Shown here in pieces: positions 25,677 through 33,973 of a DNA stretch of 44,531 bases. Each line of letters starts with the position of its first letter. Positions within the stretch are counted from its first letter, which is position 1. The notes under the pieces were generated by a model. That model was not told where the DNA came from. It worked only from the letters and a program-made list of their open reading frames with translations, and ran no database searches. This DNA is from Gammaproteobacteria bacterium (GTDB taxonomy: Bacteria; Pseudomonadota; Gammaproteobacteria; Burkholderiales; Gallionellaceae): positions 1 through 44,531 of the forward strand of contig JAHJQE010000003.1 in assembly GCA_018819205.1 (NCBI GenBank). The letters run 5' to 3'. A program made the translations under genes and the position numbers.

Positions 25677-26718
25677 TCTCTTTGGCGCGCAGGATGGGAA
25701 TGACGCGCTTCTTCGGTTGGCCTTCCGGCGATTCGTGCTTCACGCGCGCCTTGTAATAGTCACGCGAGGAACCGAACAGCTTGAAGCCAAAGAACTTGAG
25801 CTGGATCACATCGTCGTCCGGACAGTATTCGGCACAGCGCCCGCACAGCGTGCAGTCTTCGTGGAAGGCTTTGCTGCCGAAGGCAGTGCCGATCTCGTGG
25901 ATGTCCATCGGGCAGGCTTTCTCGCACACGCCGCACTTGGCGCATTTGTCGTACGACTCCTTCTTCACCAGACGCATCGGCGACAGCTTCTGGAACAGCG
26001 CATTCCACGATAGCAGCGGGCAGATACGGCAGAACGGCTGACGCACGGCCAGCGCTGCGATGATGATGAAGCCGAACATGGCGTTGCCCAGCGCGCCGAG
26101 GAAGAAGTTGATGCCCGTGCCGGTACGCACGGCGAGCTGTTCGGTATCCGCCGTCAGCAAGGTGGTGGCGATGCGCGAAGGACAGACCTGGCAGAACGGA
26201 TCGCCCAGTTCGTTGGCGACGGTGCCCATGCCCGCCAGCGTCGGCAGGCCCAACACCAGCACCAACAGCATGAACCATTTGACCAGACGCACACGGCCCA
26301 CGTTCTCTTTCGTAAAGCGTTTGAGTGGACGGCGGATACGGCGCCCGATCTTGTAGAGCACTTCCTGCACCGTGCCCAACGGACAGACCCATCCGCAGAA
26401 CGCTTTGTTCAAAAAGAAGAAGAACATGAAGAACACGCCCACCGTGATCAGCGTGGGCAGGAACACATTGAGCGCGACATCGCCCGCCTTGGCCAATGCC
26501 GCCCCGACACGGTGATGCAACTGGTGTTGCGCACTGATCAGGATGCAGTGGTCGCCGGTCACTTTGTCGTAGGCGCAAGCCAGCGACGGCAGCGCCTGCG
26601 AGATACGGTCCACGGTGTAGCTGCCCAGCAGTGCGCCGCCGTACACGGTGACGAACAGCATGATGATCTGCACAGTGAAGCGGAAACGCGCCAGCGTGGG
26701 GAACAGATTGTTAAGCAT
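25669..26718 (-). CDS. Membrane-bound 4Fe-4S polyferredoxin (NapH/NosR/CcoG/FtrD-like)
   Basis: 349 residues from the ATG at 26718, which has AGGAG seven bases upstream. Membrane segments lie at about 15-35, 85-108, 150-172, and 215-235. CGWVCP after the second and CQVCP and CRICP further on match the Cys motifs of NapH/NosR/CcoG proteins. The C-terminus has two cytoplasmic 4Fe-4S sites, CAKCGVCEKACP and CTLCGRCAEYCP. It is shorter than CcoG and lacks the C-terminal Ig-like domain. Relatives pass electrons through the membrane, for example to reduce copper or in ferrous-iron uptake (FtrD). It sits between a DUF4198-like protein and a DsbD-like protein inside a TonB operon, which points to metal reduction linked to uptake (inference). 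Confidence 0.85.
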   Translation of the reverse strand: MLNNLFPTLARFRFTVQIIMLFVTVYGGALLGSYTVDRISQALPSLACAYDKVTGDHCILISAQHQLHHRVGAALAKAGDVALNVFLPTLITVGVFFMFFFFLNKAFCGWVCPLGTVQEVLYKIGRRIRRPLKRFTKENVGRVRLVKWFMLLVLVLGLPTLAGMGTVANELGDPFCQVCPSRIATTLLTADTEQLAVRTGTGINFFLGALGNAMFGFIIIAALAVRQPFCRICPLLSWNALFQKLSPMRLVKKESYDKCAKCGVCEKACPMDIHEIGTAFGSKAFHEDCTLCGRCAEYCPDDDVIQLKFFGFKLFGSSRDYYKARVKHESPEGQPKKRVIPILRAKENG

Positions 26719-27598
26719 TGGTTGACTCCTCATTCTTGGCGGCAGCCTTGCGTTTGCGCAGCAAGGGTGCCGCGCCCAGCATGCCGACCAGCATGAATCC
26801 CAGCCCCATGGTCAGGCTGCGATTGGCATAAGCATCTTCGCCATAGCTGCTGTTGAAGGCAGTCAGATATCGTTTGCCGCCGTCTTCATGCGACACCGCC
26901 AGCACGAGATCTGCCCCGCGTCGCATGCCATGGTTGCCCCCCTTGCTTTGTGCTTCTTCTGCTTTGAAATCATCCGGCACATGCATTTTCACCACGCCCG
27001 ACGCATCGGTCATGAATTCAGAATGGCTGCCGTTGGAAGTCTCCAGCACGACTTTCTGTGCAGCCAGCGGCTGGCCCTTGAAGCGCACGATGAATTGCCA
27101 GTCCTCATTGGCACGGTAACGGGAATGTTCGCGCGGATAAGGCTGCGGCACGATCTCCAGTTCGTGCTTGAACTGATCGAACATGGCGGTCGGGTTCTTG
27201 CCGCCGCGCTCGCCGAAGTAGTGCACGGTAGACGCGACGCGCACGCTATCGCTCTGAACTTCGCGTGCGGTCAGCATCTGGAAGCCGCCCGTGGCGGGTT
27301 TGTCCAGTGGTGCGCCGCCCATCTCTATGGATAACTGACGATGTCCGTTCGCATCATCCAGATCGTTCGACCAGGCTTCGACCACACCCGCCGCTATGTT
27401 CTGCGGCTGGATGATGTAACTGCGCGATGACATGTCCTGCCCTTTCATGCGCGGCTTGAGCAGCGGCAGTTGCGTCCAGTCACGTGATTGACTGCGCATC
27501 ATGGCGTTGTGGTCGTGCTGTGCCATCGCCGGCGGTTCGGCAGCGAATGCTGTCGCGGTGCAGGCCGCGAGCAGACAGGAGTAATAGTGGATTTTCAT
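26711..27598 (-). CDS. DUF4198-like periplasmic protein with C-terminal membrane anchor
   Basis: 295 residues. A signal peptide (about 1-19, LLAACTATAFAA) is followed by a His/Met-rich stretch (MAQHDHNAMM, about 25-34) that could bind a soft metal. The central part (about 75-245) resembles DUF4198 proteins: two beta-sandwich-like segments with LEIVPQPYP, a carbohydrate-binding-like WQFIVRFKGQPLAAQKVVLETSNG and the following MTDASGVVKMHVP. Near the end is a membrane helix (about 260-280) followed by RKRKAAAK, a tail anchor. DUF4198 members are linked to nickel/cobalt uptake and to TonB receptors, but the function is unproven. It follows the first receptor by 9 bp; its stop overlaps the polyferredoxin start. 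Confidence 0.7.
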   Translation of the reverse strand: MKIHYYSCLLAACTATAFAAEPPAMAQHDHNAMMRSQSRDWTQLPLLKPRMKGQDMSSRSYIIQPQNIAAGVVEAWSNDLDDANGHRQLSIEMGGAPLDKPATGGFQMLTAREVQSDSVRVASTVHYFGERGGKNPTAMFDQFKHELEIVPQPYPREHSRYRANEDWQFIVRFKGQPLAAQKVVLETSNGSHSEFMTDASGVVKMHVPDDFKAEEAQSKGGNHGMRRGADLVLAVSHEDGGKRYLTAFNSSYGEDAYANRSLTMGLGFMLVGMLGAAPLLRKRKAAAKNEESTNA

Positions 27599-27607
27599 AG
27601 CCGTCCT

Positions 27608-29890
27608 TTAGAAGCTGAGCGAAGCGCCGACCGTCCACACGCGTCCGGGGTTGACGGTGATGGAAACGTCTTCCGCGTTGTACACACCGTCGCCGTTGCT
27701 GTCGGAACCACCACGGATAGTGGAGTAGTAATAACGGTCGAACAGGTTGTCGATACGGGCGAAGGCGGACCATTTCATCCTGCGGTCGCTCTTGAACTCG
27801 TAGTTCGCCATCAGGTTATAGGTGGTACGCCCACCGACCCAGACGATGTTCACCTCGTCCGCGTAGATACCGGATTGCGCATTCATCTCGCCGGTGAAGG
27901 TCCAGCCGTCCATCGGGCGATAGCGCGAGGTCAGATTCAGCTTGTGCTTGGGTGTGCGCGGCACGACGTTGTCGGTGTTGTTGTACAGCACGGAAGGCAG
28001 CGGCAAGCTGCGCGAGCCCATGGACATCCAGTAGACATCGTTGCGGGTGAACACGGCATTAAGATATGTATAGGCCATGTCGCCGGACCAGACTTCGCGA
28101 CTGTCGGTCTTGATGCTGGCTTCCAGTCCGCGATTGCGCACGCCGCCGATGTTCTGGTACTGCTCCAGCGCATTGGCCAGTGTCGCACCGGATGTCGTCT
28201 GATACTGGCCGCCAGTGTTGAGGATGAAGTCCTTGCGGTCGATCTGGAAGATTGCGACGTCGGTATCCAGCGGGATGCCCAGCAGTTCGGTCTTGGCGCG
28301 CAGGCCGACTTCTGCGTTATAGGAATGCTCCGGCTTCAGATCCGGGTTCGGCGCGACGGTACCTGTCGGCGAGATCGTGCCGCCATAAAGCTGCGACAGC
28401 GTCGGCACACGGAAACCGGTGGACAGGTTGGTGTACAGCTCGCGTTCATCGTTGAAGGCATAGTTGAAACCGATGCGTTCCGACAGAACGTTGAAACTCT
28501 TCTCTCCGCTGGTGGTACGGCCTTCCGCGATCTGTGCAGTGGTGAGCGGCAGATAGCTGATGTATTTCTGACCGATATTGTCGTAACGCGCATTGAAGGT
28601 GGCGGTGAACGGTGAACTTAATTGCCATTTCAGTTCGCCATACACCGCGCGCGTGTCGGAGCTGGAGAGGCTGTCTTCGGTGAGGTCACCGGCCAAACGC
28701 AGCGGATTGGTGATACCTACCGGTGTACTGCGGCTGGTATAGGTCACCAGATTGTTGGTCAGCGAACGGTCCTCGAACTGCTGCAGATCCAGACCGCCCA
28801 TCCAGGCGACTTGTTGCCCGCTCTGGCGCCACTCCGCTTTCGCGCCGCTCTGCTTCTGCTGCGTGTCGCGCCCGCTGACATAGGCATCGCGCATGGTGCT
28901 CATGTCGCTGGCAGCGGAGGTGCCGTACAGGAACGCGCCCGTGCTGTCACGCAGGAAGCCGCTCGGGTTCTGCCAGCCGAAAGTGTGGTCCTTGAATAGA
29001 TAGGTGTTGACCAGCAGATTGCCGCCAGCGCCGGTGTCCTTGGCATAGGACAGATTGACCTTGTCCAGCGTCACATCGTATTTGCGTGCATAGTCCTTGC
29101 CGCCGTCCACGCTGGTCGGGTCGAGCAATGCGGCCGTCACACCGCGCACGGTGCCGTGGCTGTCCTTGTTACGTTGGGCATGCTCAAAACCGAAGGTCAG
29201 GTCGCTGGTCTCGTCGAGCATGTACTGCAGCTTGCCGTCGACATAATCGCGGCCCCAGTCGCCCTGATCGTGAAAGGTCTTGGATTGCAGCCTGGATTTC
29301 TGGATGTGTCCCACCCATTTACCATCAGCGAAACCGGCACGCAGGATGCCCTTGTAGGTGTCATAGCTGCCAACTTCGGCGCTGGCGGTATAGCCGGCCA
29401 TCTTTGCACCGCGTTTGGTAGTGATGATCACCGCACCGGACAGCGCGTCCTCGCCGAACAGATAGGATGCACCGCCCTTGATGACTTTGATGGATTCGAT
29501 GTTGTCCAGATCGATATTCACCCGACCGGTACGTTCCACCACCGGCACGCCGTCGATCACGATGGCCACGCCCGGCTTCTCGCCCATGTAGCGCTGCGCT
29601 TCCACGCCGCGCAGCATGATCTTCACCGAGTCGCCGCTCTGTACTTCGGCCGATACGCCGGGAATTGATTCAAGTACTTCGACGATGTTTTGCCCGTGGC
29701 GCGCATCGACTTTCTTGCCACTGATGTTGTTGACGTTGGAGGGCTCGCCGCGCTTGGAATCGAAACGGTCATCGATGGTGGTCGAGGAGACGGTCACTTC
29801 CGGCAGGGCGCCGATCTCGGCCCAGCTTGCCTGCGGTGCTGAAAGTGCCAATGCCACACATGCTGCGATATGTTTGATGCTTTTATCCAC
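27608..29890 (-). CDS. TonB-dependent outer-membrane receptor (first gene of the operon)
   Basis: 760 residues from a GTG start at 29890 with GGAGG five bases upstream. Signal peptide (about 1-24, ending SWA), TonB box (LPEVTVSS), plug (about 45-160; VEVLESIPGVSAEVQSGD, VAIVIDGVPVVERTGRVN, SIKVIKGGASYLFGEDALSG) and a 22-strand-type barrel ending VGASLSF. It resembles colicin I/FepA-type receptors. An unusual DSNGDGVYNAED loop (730-741) has the spacing of an EF-hand or dockerin calcium loop and falls in the last extracellular loop of the barrel. It is the first gene of an eight-gene operon that includes a second receptor and tonB-exbB-exbD. The substrate is unknown; iron, copper, nickel or another chelate are possible. 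Confidence 0.92.
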   Translation of the reverse strand: MDKSIKHIAACVALALSAPQASWAEIGALPEVTVSSTTIDDRFDSKRGEPSNVNNISGKKVDARHGQNIVEVLESIPGVSAEVQSGDSVKIMLRGVEAQRYMGEKPGVAIVIDGVPVVERTGRVNIDLDNIESIKVIKGGASYLFGEDALSGAVIITTKRGAKMAGYTASAEVGSYDTYKGILRAGFADGKWVGHIQKSRLQSKTFHDQGDWGRDYVDGKLQYMLDETSDLTFGFEHAQRNKDSHGTVRGVTAALLDPTSVDGGKDYARKYDVTLDKVNLSYAKDTGAGGNLLVNTYLFKDHTFGWQNPSGFLRDSTGAFLYGTSAASDMSTMRDAYVSGRDTQQKQSGAKAEWRQSGQQVAWMGGLDLQQFEDRSLTNNLVTYTSRSTPVGITNPLRLAGDLTEDSLSSSDTRAVYGELKWQLSSPFTATFNARYDNIGQKYISYLPLTTAQIAEGRTTSGEKSFNVLSERIGFNYAFNDERELYTNLSTGFRVPTLSQLYGGTISPTGTVAPNPDLKPEHSYNAEVGLRAKTELLGIPLDTDVAIFQIDRKDFILNTGGQYQTTSGATLANALEQYQNIGGVRNRGLEASIKTDSREVWSGDMAYTYLNAVFTRNDVYWMSMGSRSLPLPSVLYNNTDNVVPRTPKHKLNLTSRYRPMDGWTFTGEMNAQSGIYADEVNIVWVGGRTTYNLMANYEFKSDRRMKWSAFARIDNLFDRYYYSTIRGGSDSNGDGVYNAEDVSITVNPGRVWTVGASLSF

Positions 29891-29929
29891 TGCTTCCTCC
29901 CTGAATATCCATGTTGAGAATCGGGGCGG

Positions 29930-29935
29930 ATTGTA
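29930..29935 (-). promoter_or_regulatory. Candidate -10 of the receptor/TonB operon promoter
   Basis: TACAAT on the reverse strand about 40 bases before the GTG start at 29890, in the 124-bp gap divergent to mutL. The -35 is poor and I see no convincing Fur box in this gap. Confidence 0.4.
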
Positions 29936-30002
29936 GGAAGCGAAGCAGTGCGCGGGAATGCGTCATGATGTCGCGCGGCGTAATGTCGCACCCCTGTTCC
30001 GC

Positions 30003-30008
30003 TATAAT
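30003..30008 (+). promoter_or_regulatory. -10 element of mutL, implying a leaderless transcript
   Basis: Perfect TATAAT ending six bases before the A of the mutL ATG (30015). Transcription from it would begin at or next to the start codon. There is no ribosome-binding site before the ATG. No strong -35 is seen. Confidence 0.5.
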
Positions 30009-30014
30009 CCGCCG

Positions 30015-31844
30015 ATGTCTTCCATCCAGTTGCTCCCCGACCTGCTCATCAACCAGATCGCCGCCGGCGAGGTGATCGAACGCCCCGCTTCGGCGCTGAA
30101 AGAGCTGCTGGAGAACAGTCTGGATGCGGGCGCGACGGAGATCGCGGTGCAACTGGAAGGCGGCGGCATCAAGTTGCTGCGCGTGCGCGACAACGGCTGC
30201 GGCATCGACAAAGCACAACTGCCGCTGGCGCTGATGCGCCATGCCACCAGCAAGATCGCCTCGCTGGAAGATCTGCAGCGTGTTGCCAGCATGGGTTTCC
30301 GCGGCGAGGCGCTGGCGAGCATGGCGGCGGTGGCACAAGTCACGCTGACCAGCCGCACGGGGGACGCGGCACATGCCTGGCAGATCGGCGCCATCGACGG
30401 TGCACTGAGTGATGCTGCGCCTTCCTCGCATGCGCCCGGCACCAGCTTCGAGATGCGCGAGCTGTATTTCAACACCCCCGCCCGGCGCAAGTTCCTCAAG
30501 AGCGAAAACACCGAGTTCGCCTGGTGCGAAGAGACGTTCAAGCGCATCGCGCTATCCAGGCCGGACGTGGCGTTCTCTTTGCAGAACAACGGCAAATCGA
30601 AATGGCAGCTGGCAAGTCAGGACCTGCCGCAGCGCATCAAAGCCATCCTCGGTAGCGAGTTCGGCCAATACGCGGTCAAAGTCGAACGCGAGATCGGCCC
30701 GCTGCATCTCTATGGCATCGCCGCCCTGCCCGCCTATTCGCGTTCCACGCGCGACGAACAGTATTTTTTCGTCAACGGCCGCTTCGTGCGAGACAAGGTG
30801 CTGATGCACGCCGTGCGCCAGGCCTATCAGGACATCCTGCACCACCAGCGCCATCCGGCCTTCGTGCTGTTCCTCGATATGCCGCCGGAACAAGTGGACG
30901 TGAACGTGCACCCGGCCAAGAGCGAGGTGCGCTTCCGCGAGAGCCAGGGCATCCACCAGTTCGTGTTCCACGGATTGCAGGATGCGTTGAGTGCGACGAT
31001 GGCGGACAAGGGAGAGACACCCGCCGCATCAACACACCAAGCAACCACAACCTTCGCACCGACCCAGCAGCAACCCATGCGCTTTGGTGCAGCCGAACAG
31101 CAAGCGACGTATCGCGTTTGGGAATCACAGAGTCAGGCTTTGGGGGGCAAAGTAGAGCAACAAGGCAGCGTAGGATGGGTTGAGCATAGCGATACCCATC
31201 GATCCTCATCACAAACCAATGATGGGTATCGCTCCGCTCCATCCATCCTACAAAACACCGAACATCCATTGGGCTTCGCGCTAGGCCAACTCTCCGGCAT
31301 CTACATCCTCGCGCAGAACCAGCAAGGCCTGATCGTGGTGGACATGCACGCGGCGCATGAGCGCATCGTGTACGAGCGACTGAAGAACGCCTTCGATGCA
31401 CAGCAGATGCCCACCCAGCCATTGCTGATCCCGGTCACCTTCGGCGCTGATCCGCTGGCCATCGCCACTGTGGAAGAAGAGCAGGATGCGCTGAACAAAC
31501 TCGGTTTCGACATCGCACCGATCTCCACGCACACGCTGGCCGTGCGAGCCATGCCCGCCATGCTCAAGCAATCGCACGCCGAGGCGGCCGCGCGCGAAGT
31601 GCTGCACGAACTGCATGAATTCGGTGCTTCCCGCGCGCTGACCGAACGCCGCAACGAATTGCTTGCCACCCTCGCCTGCCATTCCGCCGTGCGCGCCAAC
31701 CAGCAACTGAGCCTGCCCGAGATGAACGCCATCCTGCGCGAGATGGAGCAGACCGAGCGCGCCGACCAGTGCAACCACGGCCGCCCGACTTGGTTCCAGG
31801 TGACACTGGCGGAGCTGGATGCGATGTTCATGCGCGGCCAATAA
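30015..31844 (+). CDS. mutL: DNA mismatch repair protein MutL (endonuclease-type)
   Basis: 609 residues. The start at 30015 matches the family beginning (IQLLPDLLINQIAAGEVIER). The GHKL ATPase part holds NSLDAGATEI, RVRDNGCGID and MGFRGEALASMA; the transducer domain runs to about 330. The C-terminal domain (about 420-609) has the metal-binding endonuclease motif D-M-H-A-A-H-E-x4-E (443-454), ACHSAVRANQQL and CNHGRPTW. MutL of this kind nicks DNA itself and works without MutH. The linker contains a translated REP-like palindrome (about residues 386-413). It is followed by a DAHP synthase gene and miaA; mutL-miaA linkage is common, an aroG gene between them is not. Confidence 0.97.
   Translation: MSSIQLLPDLLINQIAAGEVIERPASALKELLENSLDAGATEIAVQLEGGGIKLLRVRDNGCGIDKAQLPLALMRHATSKIASLEDLQRVASMGFRGEALASMAAVAQVTLTSRTGDAAHAWQIGAIDGALSDAAPSSHAPGTSFEMRELYFNTPARRKFLKSENTEFAWCEETFKRIALSRPDVAFSLQNNGKSKWQLASQDLPQRIKAILGSEFGQYAVKVEREIGPLHLYGIAALPAYSRSTRDEQYFFVNGRFVRDKVLMHAVRQAYQDILHHQRHPAFVLFLDMPPEQVDVNVHPAKSEVRFRESQGIHQFVFHGLQDALSATMADKGETPAASTHQATTTFAPTQQQPMRFGAAEQQATYRVWESQSQALGGKVEQQGSVGWVEHSDTHRSSSQTNDGYRSAPSILQNTEHPLGFALGQLSGIYILAQNQQGLIVVDMHAAHERIVYERLKNAFDAQQMPTQPLLIPVTFGADPLAIATVEEEQDALNKLGFDIAPISTHTLAVRAMPAMLKQSHAEAAAREVLHELHEFGASRALTERRNELLATLACHSAVRANQQLSLPEMNAILREMEQTERADQCNHGRPTWFQVTLAELDAMFMRGQ
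31170..31251. repeat. REP-like imperfect palindrome inside mutL
   Basis: Left arm 31170-31200 begins GTAGGATGGG and ends CGATACCCATC; right arm 31221-31251 is its inverse with 4 mismatches in 31, around a 20-base loop. Palindromes beginning GTAGGATGGGT and ending CATCCTAC are dispersed repeats in many betaproteobacteria and other bacteria. This one is translated in frame, adding about 28 residues to the MutL linker (segment VGWVEHSDTHRSSS and onward). Confidence 0.75.
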
Positions 31845-31893
31845 TCATCATTACTTATGACGGTGCACCTGCCCGCAAGGCCCCAAGAGCAGG

Positions 31894-31899
31894 CATAAT
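31894..31899 (+). promoter_or_regulatory. Possible -10 of the DAHP synthase gene
   Basis: CATAAT about 40 bases before the ATG at 31936, in the 91-bp gap after mutL. The -35 is not convincing. Confidence 0.25.
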
Positions 31900-31935
31900 G
31901 CGCACCTTTCCTGCCACAACTTGCAGTCTATTGCC

Positions 31936-33003
31936 ATGAAACACATCGTTGACGACGTCCGCATCAAAGAGATCAAAGAACTCACCCCGCCCAGCCATCT
32001 GGTCCGCGAATTCCCGGTCACAGATACCGCTGCAGAAACCACCTACACCGCGCGCGCCTCTATCCACCGCATTCTGCATGGCGCGGAAGACCGCTTGCTG
32101 GTGGTGGTTGGACCGTGTTCCATCCACGATACCGAGTCGGCGATGGAATATGCGGCCAAGCTGAAGGAAGAAGCCCAACGGCACGCTGCCGATCTGCTGA
32201 TCCTGATGCGCGTCTATTTCGAGAAACCGCGCACGACTGTGGGGTGGAAAGGCCTGATCAACGATCCGCATCTGGACGGCAGCTTCAAGATCAACGAAGG
32301 TCTGCACATGGCGCGCAAGTTGTTGTGGGAACTCAATGAATCGGGCTTGCCCTGCGCGACCGAGTTCCTGGATGTGGTCACGCCGCAATACACGGCAGAC
32401 CTGATCTCCTGGGGCGCCATCGGTGCGCGCACCACCGAATCGCAGGTGCACCGCGAACTGGCCTCCGGCATCTCCTGCCCCATCGGTTTCAAGAACGGCA
32501 CTGACGGCAACCTGCGCATCGCGGTGGATGCAATCAAGGCTGCCGCCAGCCCGCACCATTTCCTGTCGGTCACCAAGGCCGGCCATACGGCCATCTTCTC
32601 CACCAATGGCAACGAGGATTGCCATGTGATCCTGCGCGGCGGCAAACAGCCCAACTATGACGCTGCATCAATCGATGCAGCAGGCAAGGAGCTATCCAAT
32701 GCGGGCTTGCCTGCGCGCCTGATGGTCGACTTCTCGCATGCCAATAGTCGCAAGGAATACAAGCGTCAGATCGAAGTTGCACAGGATTGCGCCGCCCAAC
32801 TGGCGAACGGCGAAGAACGCATCTTCGGCGTGATGATCGAATCCAACCTTAATGAAGGTCGGCAGGACATGCGCCCGGGGATGCAATTGACCCGTGGCGT
32901 CTCCATCACCGATGCCTGCATCGGCTGGGATGACACCGTGCGTGTATTGGACATCCTCTCCGAAGGCGTGCGCCAGCGTCGCCTCAAACTGGAAGAACGT
33001 TGA
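31936..33003 (+). CDS. aroG: 3-deoxy-7-phosphoheptulonate (DAHP) synthase, class I
   Basis: 355 residues, the usual size of AroF/AroG/AroH enzymes. It joins phosphoenolpyruvate and erythrose 4-phosphate in the first step of aromatic amino-acid synthesis. Family signatures are LLVVVGPCSIHD (about 57-68), RVYFEKPRTTVGWKGLINDP, SCPIGFKNGTDGN, the metal-ligand His of MVDFSHANSRK and VMIESNLNEGRQ. The ATG at 31936 gives the conserved N-terminus (MKHIVDDVRIKEIKELTPP); there is no clear ribosome-binding site. Which amino acid inhibits it cannot be told, so the symbol is chosen for the family rather than the feedback type. miaA begins 22 bp after it. Confidence 0.93.
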   Translation: MKHIVDDVRIKEIKELTPPSHLVREFPVTDTAAETTYTARASIHRILHGAEDRLLVVVGPCSIHDTESAMEYAAKLKEEAQRHAADLLILMRVYFEKPRTTVGWKGLINDPHLDGSFKINEGLHMARKLLWELNESGLPCATEFLDVVTPQYTADLISWGAIGARTTESQVHRELASGISCPIGFKNGTDGNLRIAVDAIKAAASPHHFLSVTKAGHTAIFSTNGNEDCHVILRGGKQPNYDAASIDAAGKELSNAGLPARLMVDFSHANSRKEYKRQIEVAQDCAAQLANGEERIFGVMIESNLNEGRQDMRPGMQLTRGVSITDACIGWDDTVRVLDILSEGVRQRRLKLEER

Positions 33004-33025
33004 ACGCCAGCAGCTGTAGCTTGCG

Positions 33026-33973
33026 ATGACCACCCGCCCACCGGCCATCTTCCTGATGGGCCCCACTGCCAGCGGCAAGACCGGTGTGGCGGTGGAACTG
33101 GCACAGCACTTGCCGGTTGAACTCATCAGCGTCGATTCCGCACTGGTGTTCCGCGACATGGACATCGGCACGGCCAAACCGGATGCCGCCACCCTCGCCC
33201 GCGCACCGCATCACCTCATAGACATCATAGATCCGACTGAAGCCTATTCCGCCGCCGCCTTCCGCAAGGATGCGCTGCGCCTGATGGCCGATATCACTGC
33301 ACGCGGCAAGGTGCCGTTGCTGGTGGGTGGCACTATGCTGTACTTCAAGGCGCTGCGCGAGGGATTGAGTCCCTTGCCGCAGGCGGATGCCGCATTGCGC
33401 GCGAAACTGGATGCCAAGATCGCCCAGCACGGCATCGAGGCATTGCATGCAAAACTGGCTGAAGTCGATGCAGAGACTGCCGCGCGTTTGCACAGCACCG
33501 ACACGCAGCGTGTGCAGCGCGCGATGGAGATCTATCTTGCTTCGGGAAAACCGATGTCGGAGCTGCTCAGGCAGCAGGAACAGAACCCGTTGCCGTATGA
33601 AGTCCTGTCCATCGCACTCATCCCCTCCGACCGCGCCGTGCTGCATCAGCGCATCGCGCAACGATTCGAGCAGATGCTGAAAGATGGGCTGCTGGATGAA
33701 TTGCGCCTGCTGCGAGAAAGATACCCTCTGCATCGAGACATGACTTCGATGCGCTGTGTCGGCTACCGGCAGGCGTGGGAATATCTGGAAGGCGAGATCA
33801 CTAAAGGTGGATTATTGGAAAAAGGCATCGCCGCCACGCGCCAGCTTGCCAAGCGCCAACTCACCTGGCTGCGCAGCATGCCGGAAAACATCGAGGTGAA
33901 TAGTCTGGCACCGGGGGTATTCGAAAGCGTACTGGCGAAGATAGAGTCCGGCGTTCAGTTCATTCCTGGCTGA
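33026..33973 (+). CDS. miaA: tRNA dimethylallyltransferase
   Basis: 315 residues. MiaA adds a dimethylallyl group to A37 of tRNAs reading codons that begin with U. The P-loop is GPTASGKT (12-19), followed by [19 protein letters not shown], the [20 protein letters not shown] motif, [16 protein letters not shown] and the C-terminal [16 protein letters not shown] and [14 protein letters not shown]. Its last 14 bases overlap the last bases of the convergent hemerythrin gene. Confidence 0.97.
   Translation: MTTRPPAIFLMGPTASGKTGVAVELAQHLPVELISVDSALVFRDMDIGTAKPDAATLARAPHHLIDIIDPTEAYSAAAFRKDALRLMADITARGKVPLLVGGTMLYFKALREGLSPLPQADAALRAKLDAKIAQHGIEALHAKLAEVDAETAARLHSTDTQRVQRAMEIYLASGKPMSELLRQQEQNPLPYEVLSIALIPSDRAVLHQRIAQRFEQMLKDGLLDELRLLRERYPLHRDMTSMRCVGYRQAWEYLEGEITKGGLLEKGIAATRQLAKRQLTWLRSMPENIEVNSLAPGVFESVLAKIESGVQFIPG

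Noticed and set aside
27488-28615. Rightward 375-codon frame opposite the first TonB receptor
   Set aside because: Antisense to a protein with clear plug and barrel motifs; no ribosome site; Val/His/Arg-rich shadow composition.
29891-30014. A Fur box in front of the receptor operon
   Set aside because: No 19-base match with the GATAATGATAATCATTATC pattern was found; iron control therefore stays unsupported.
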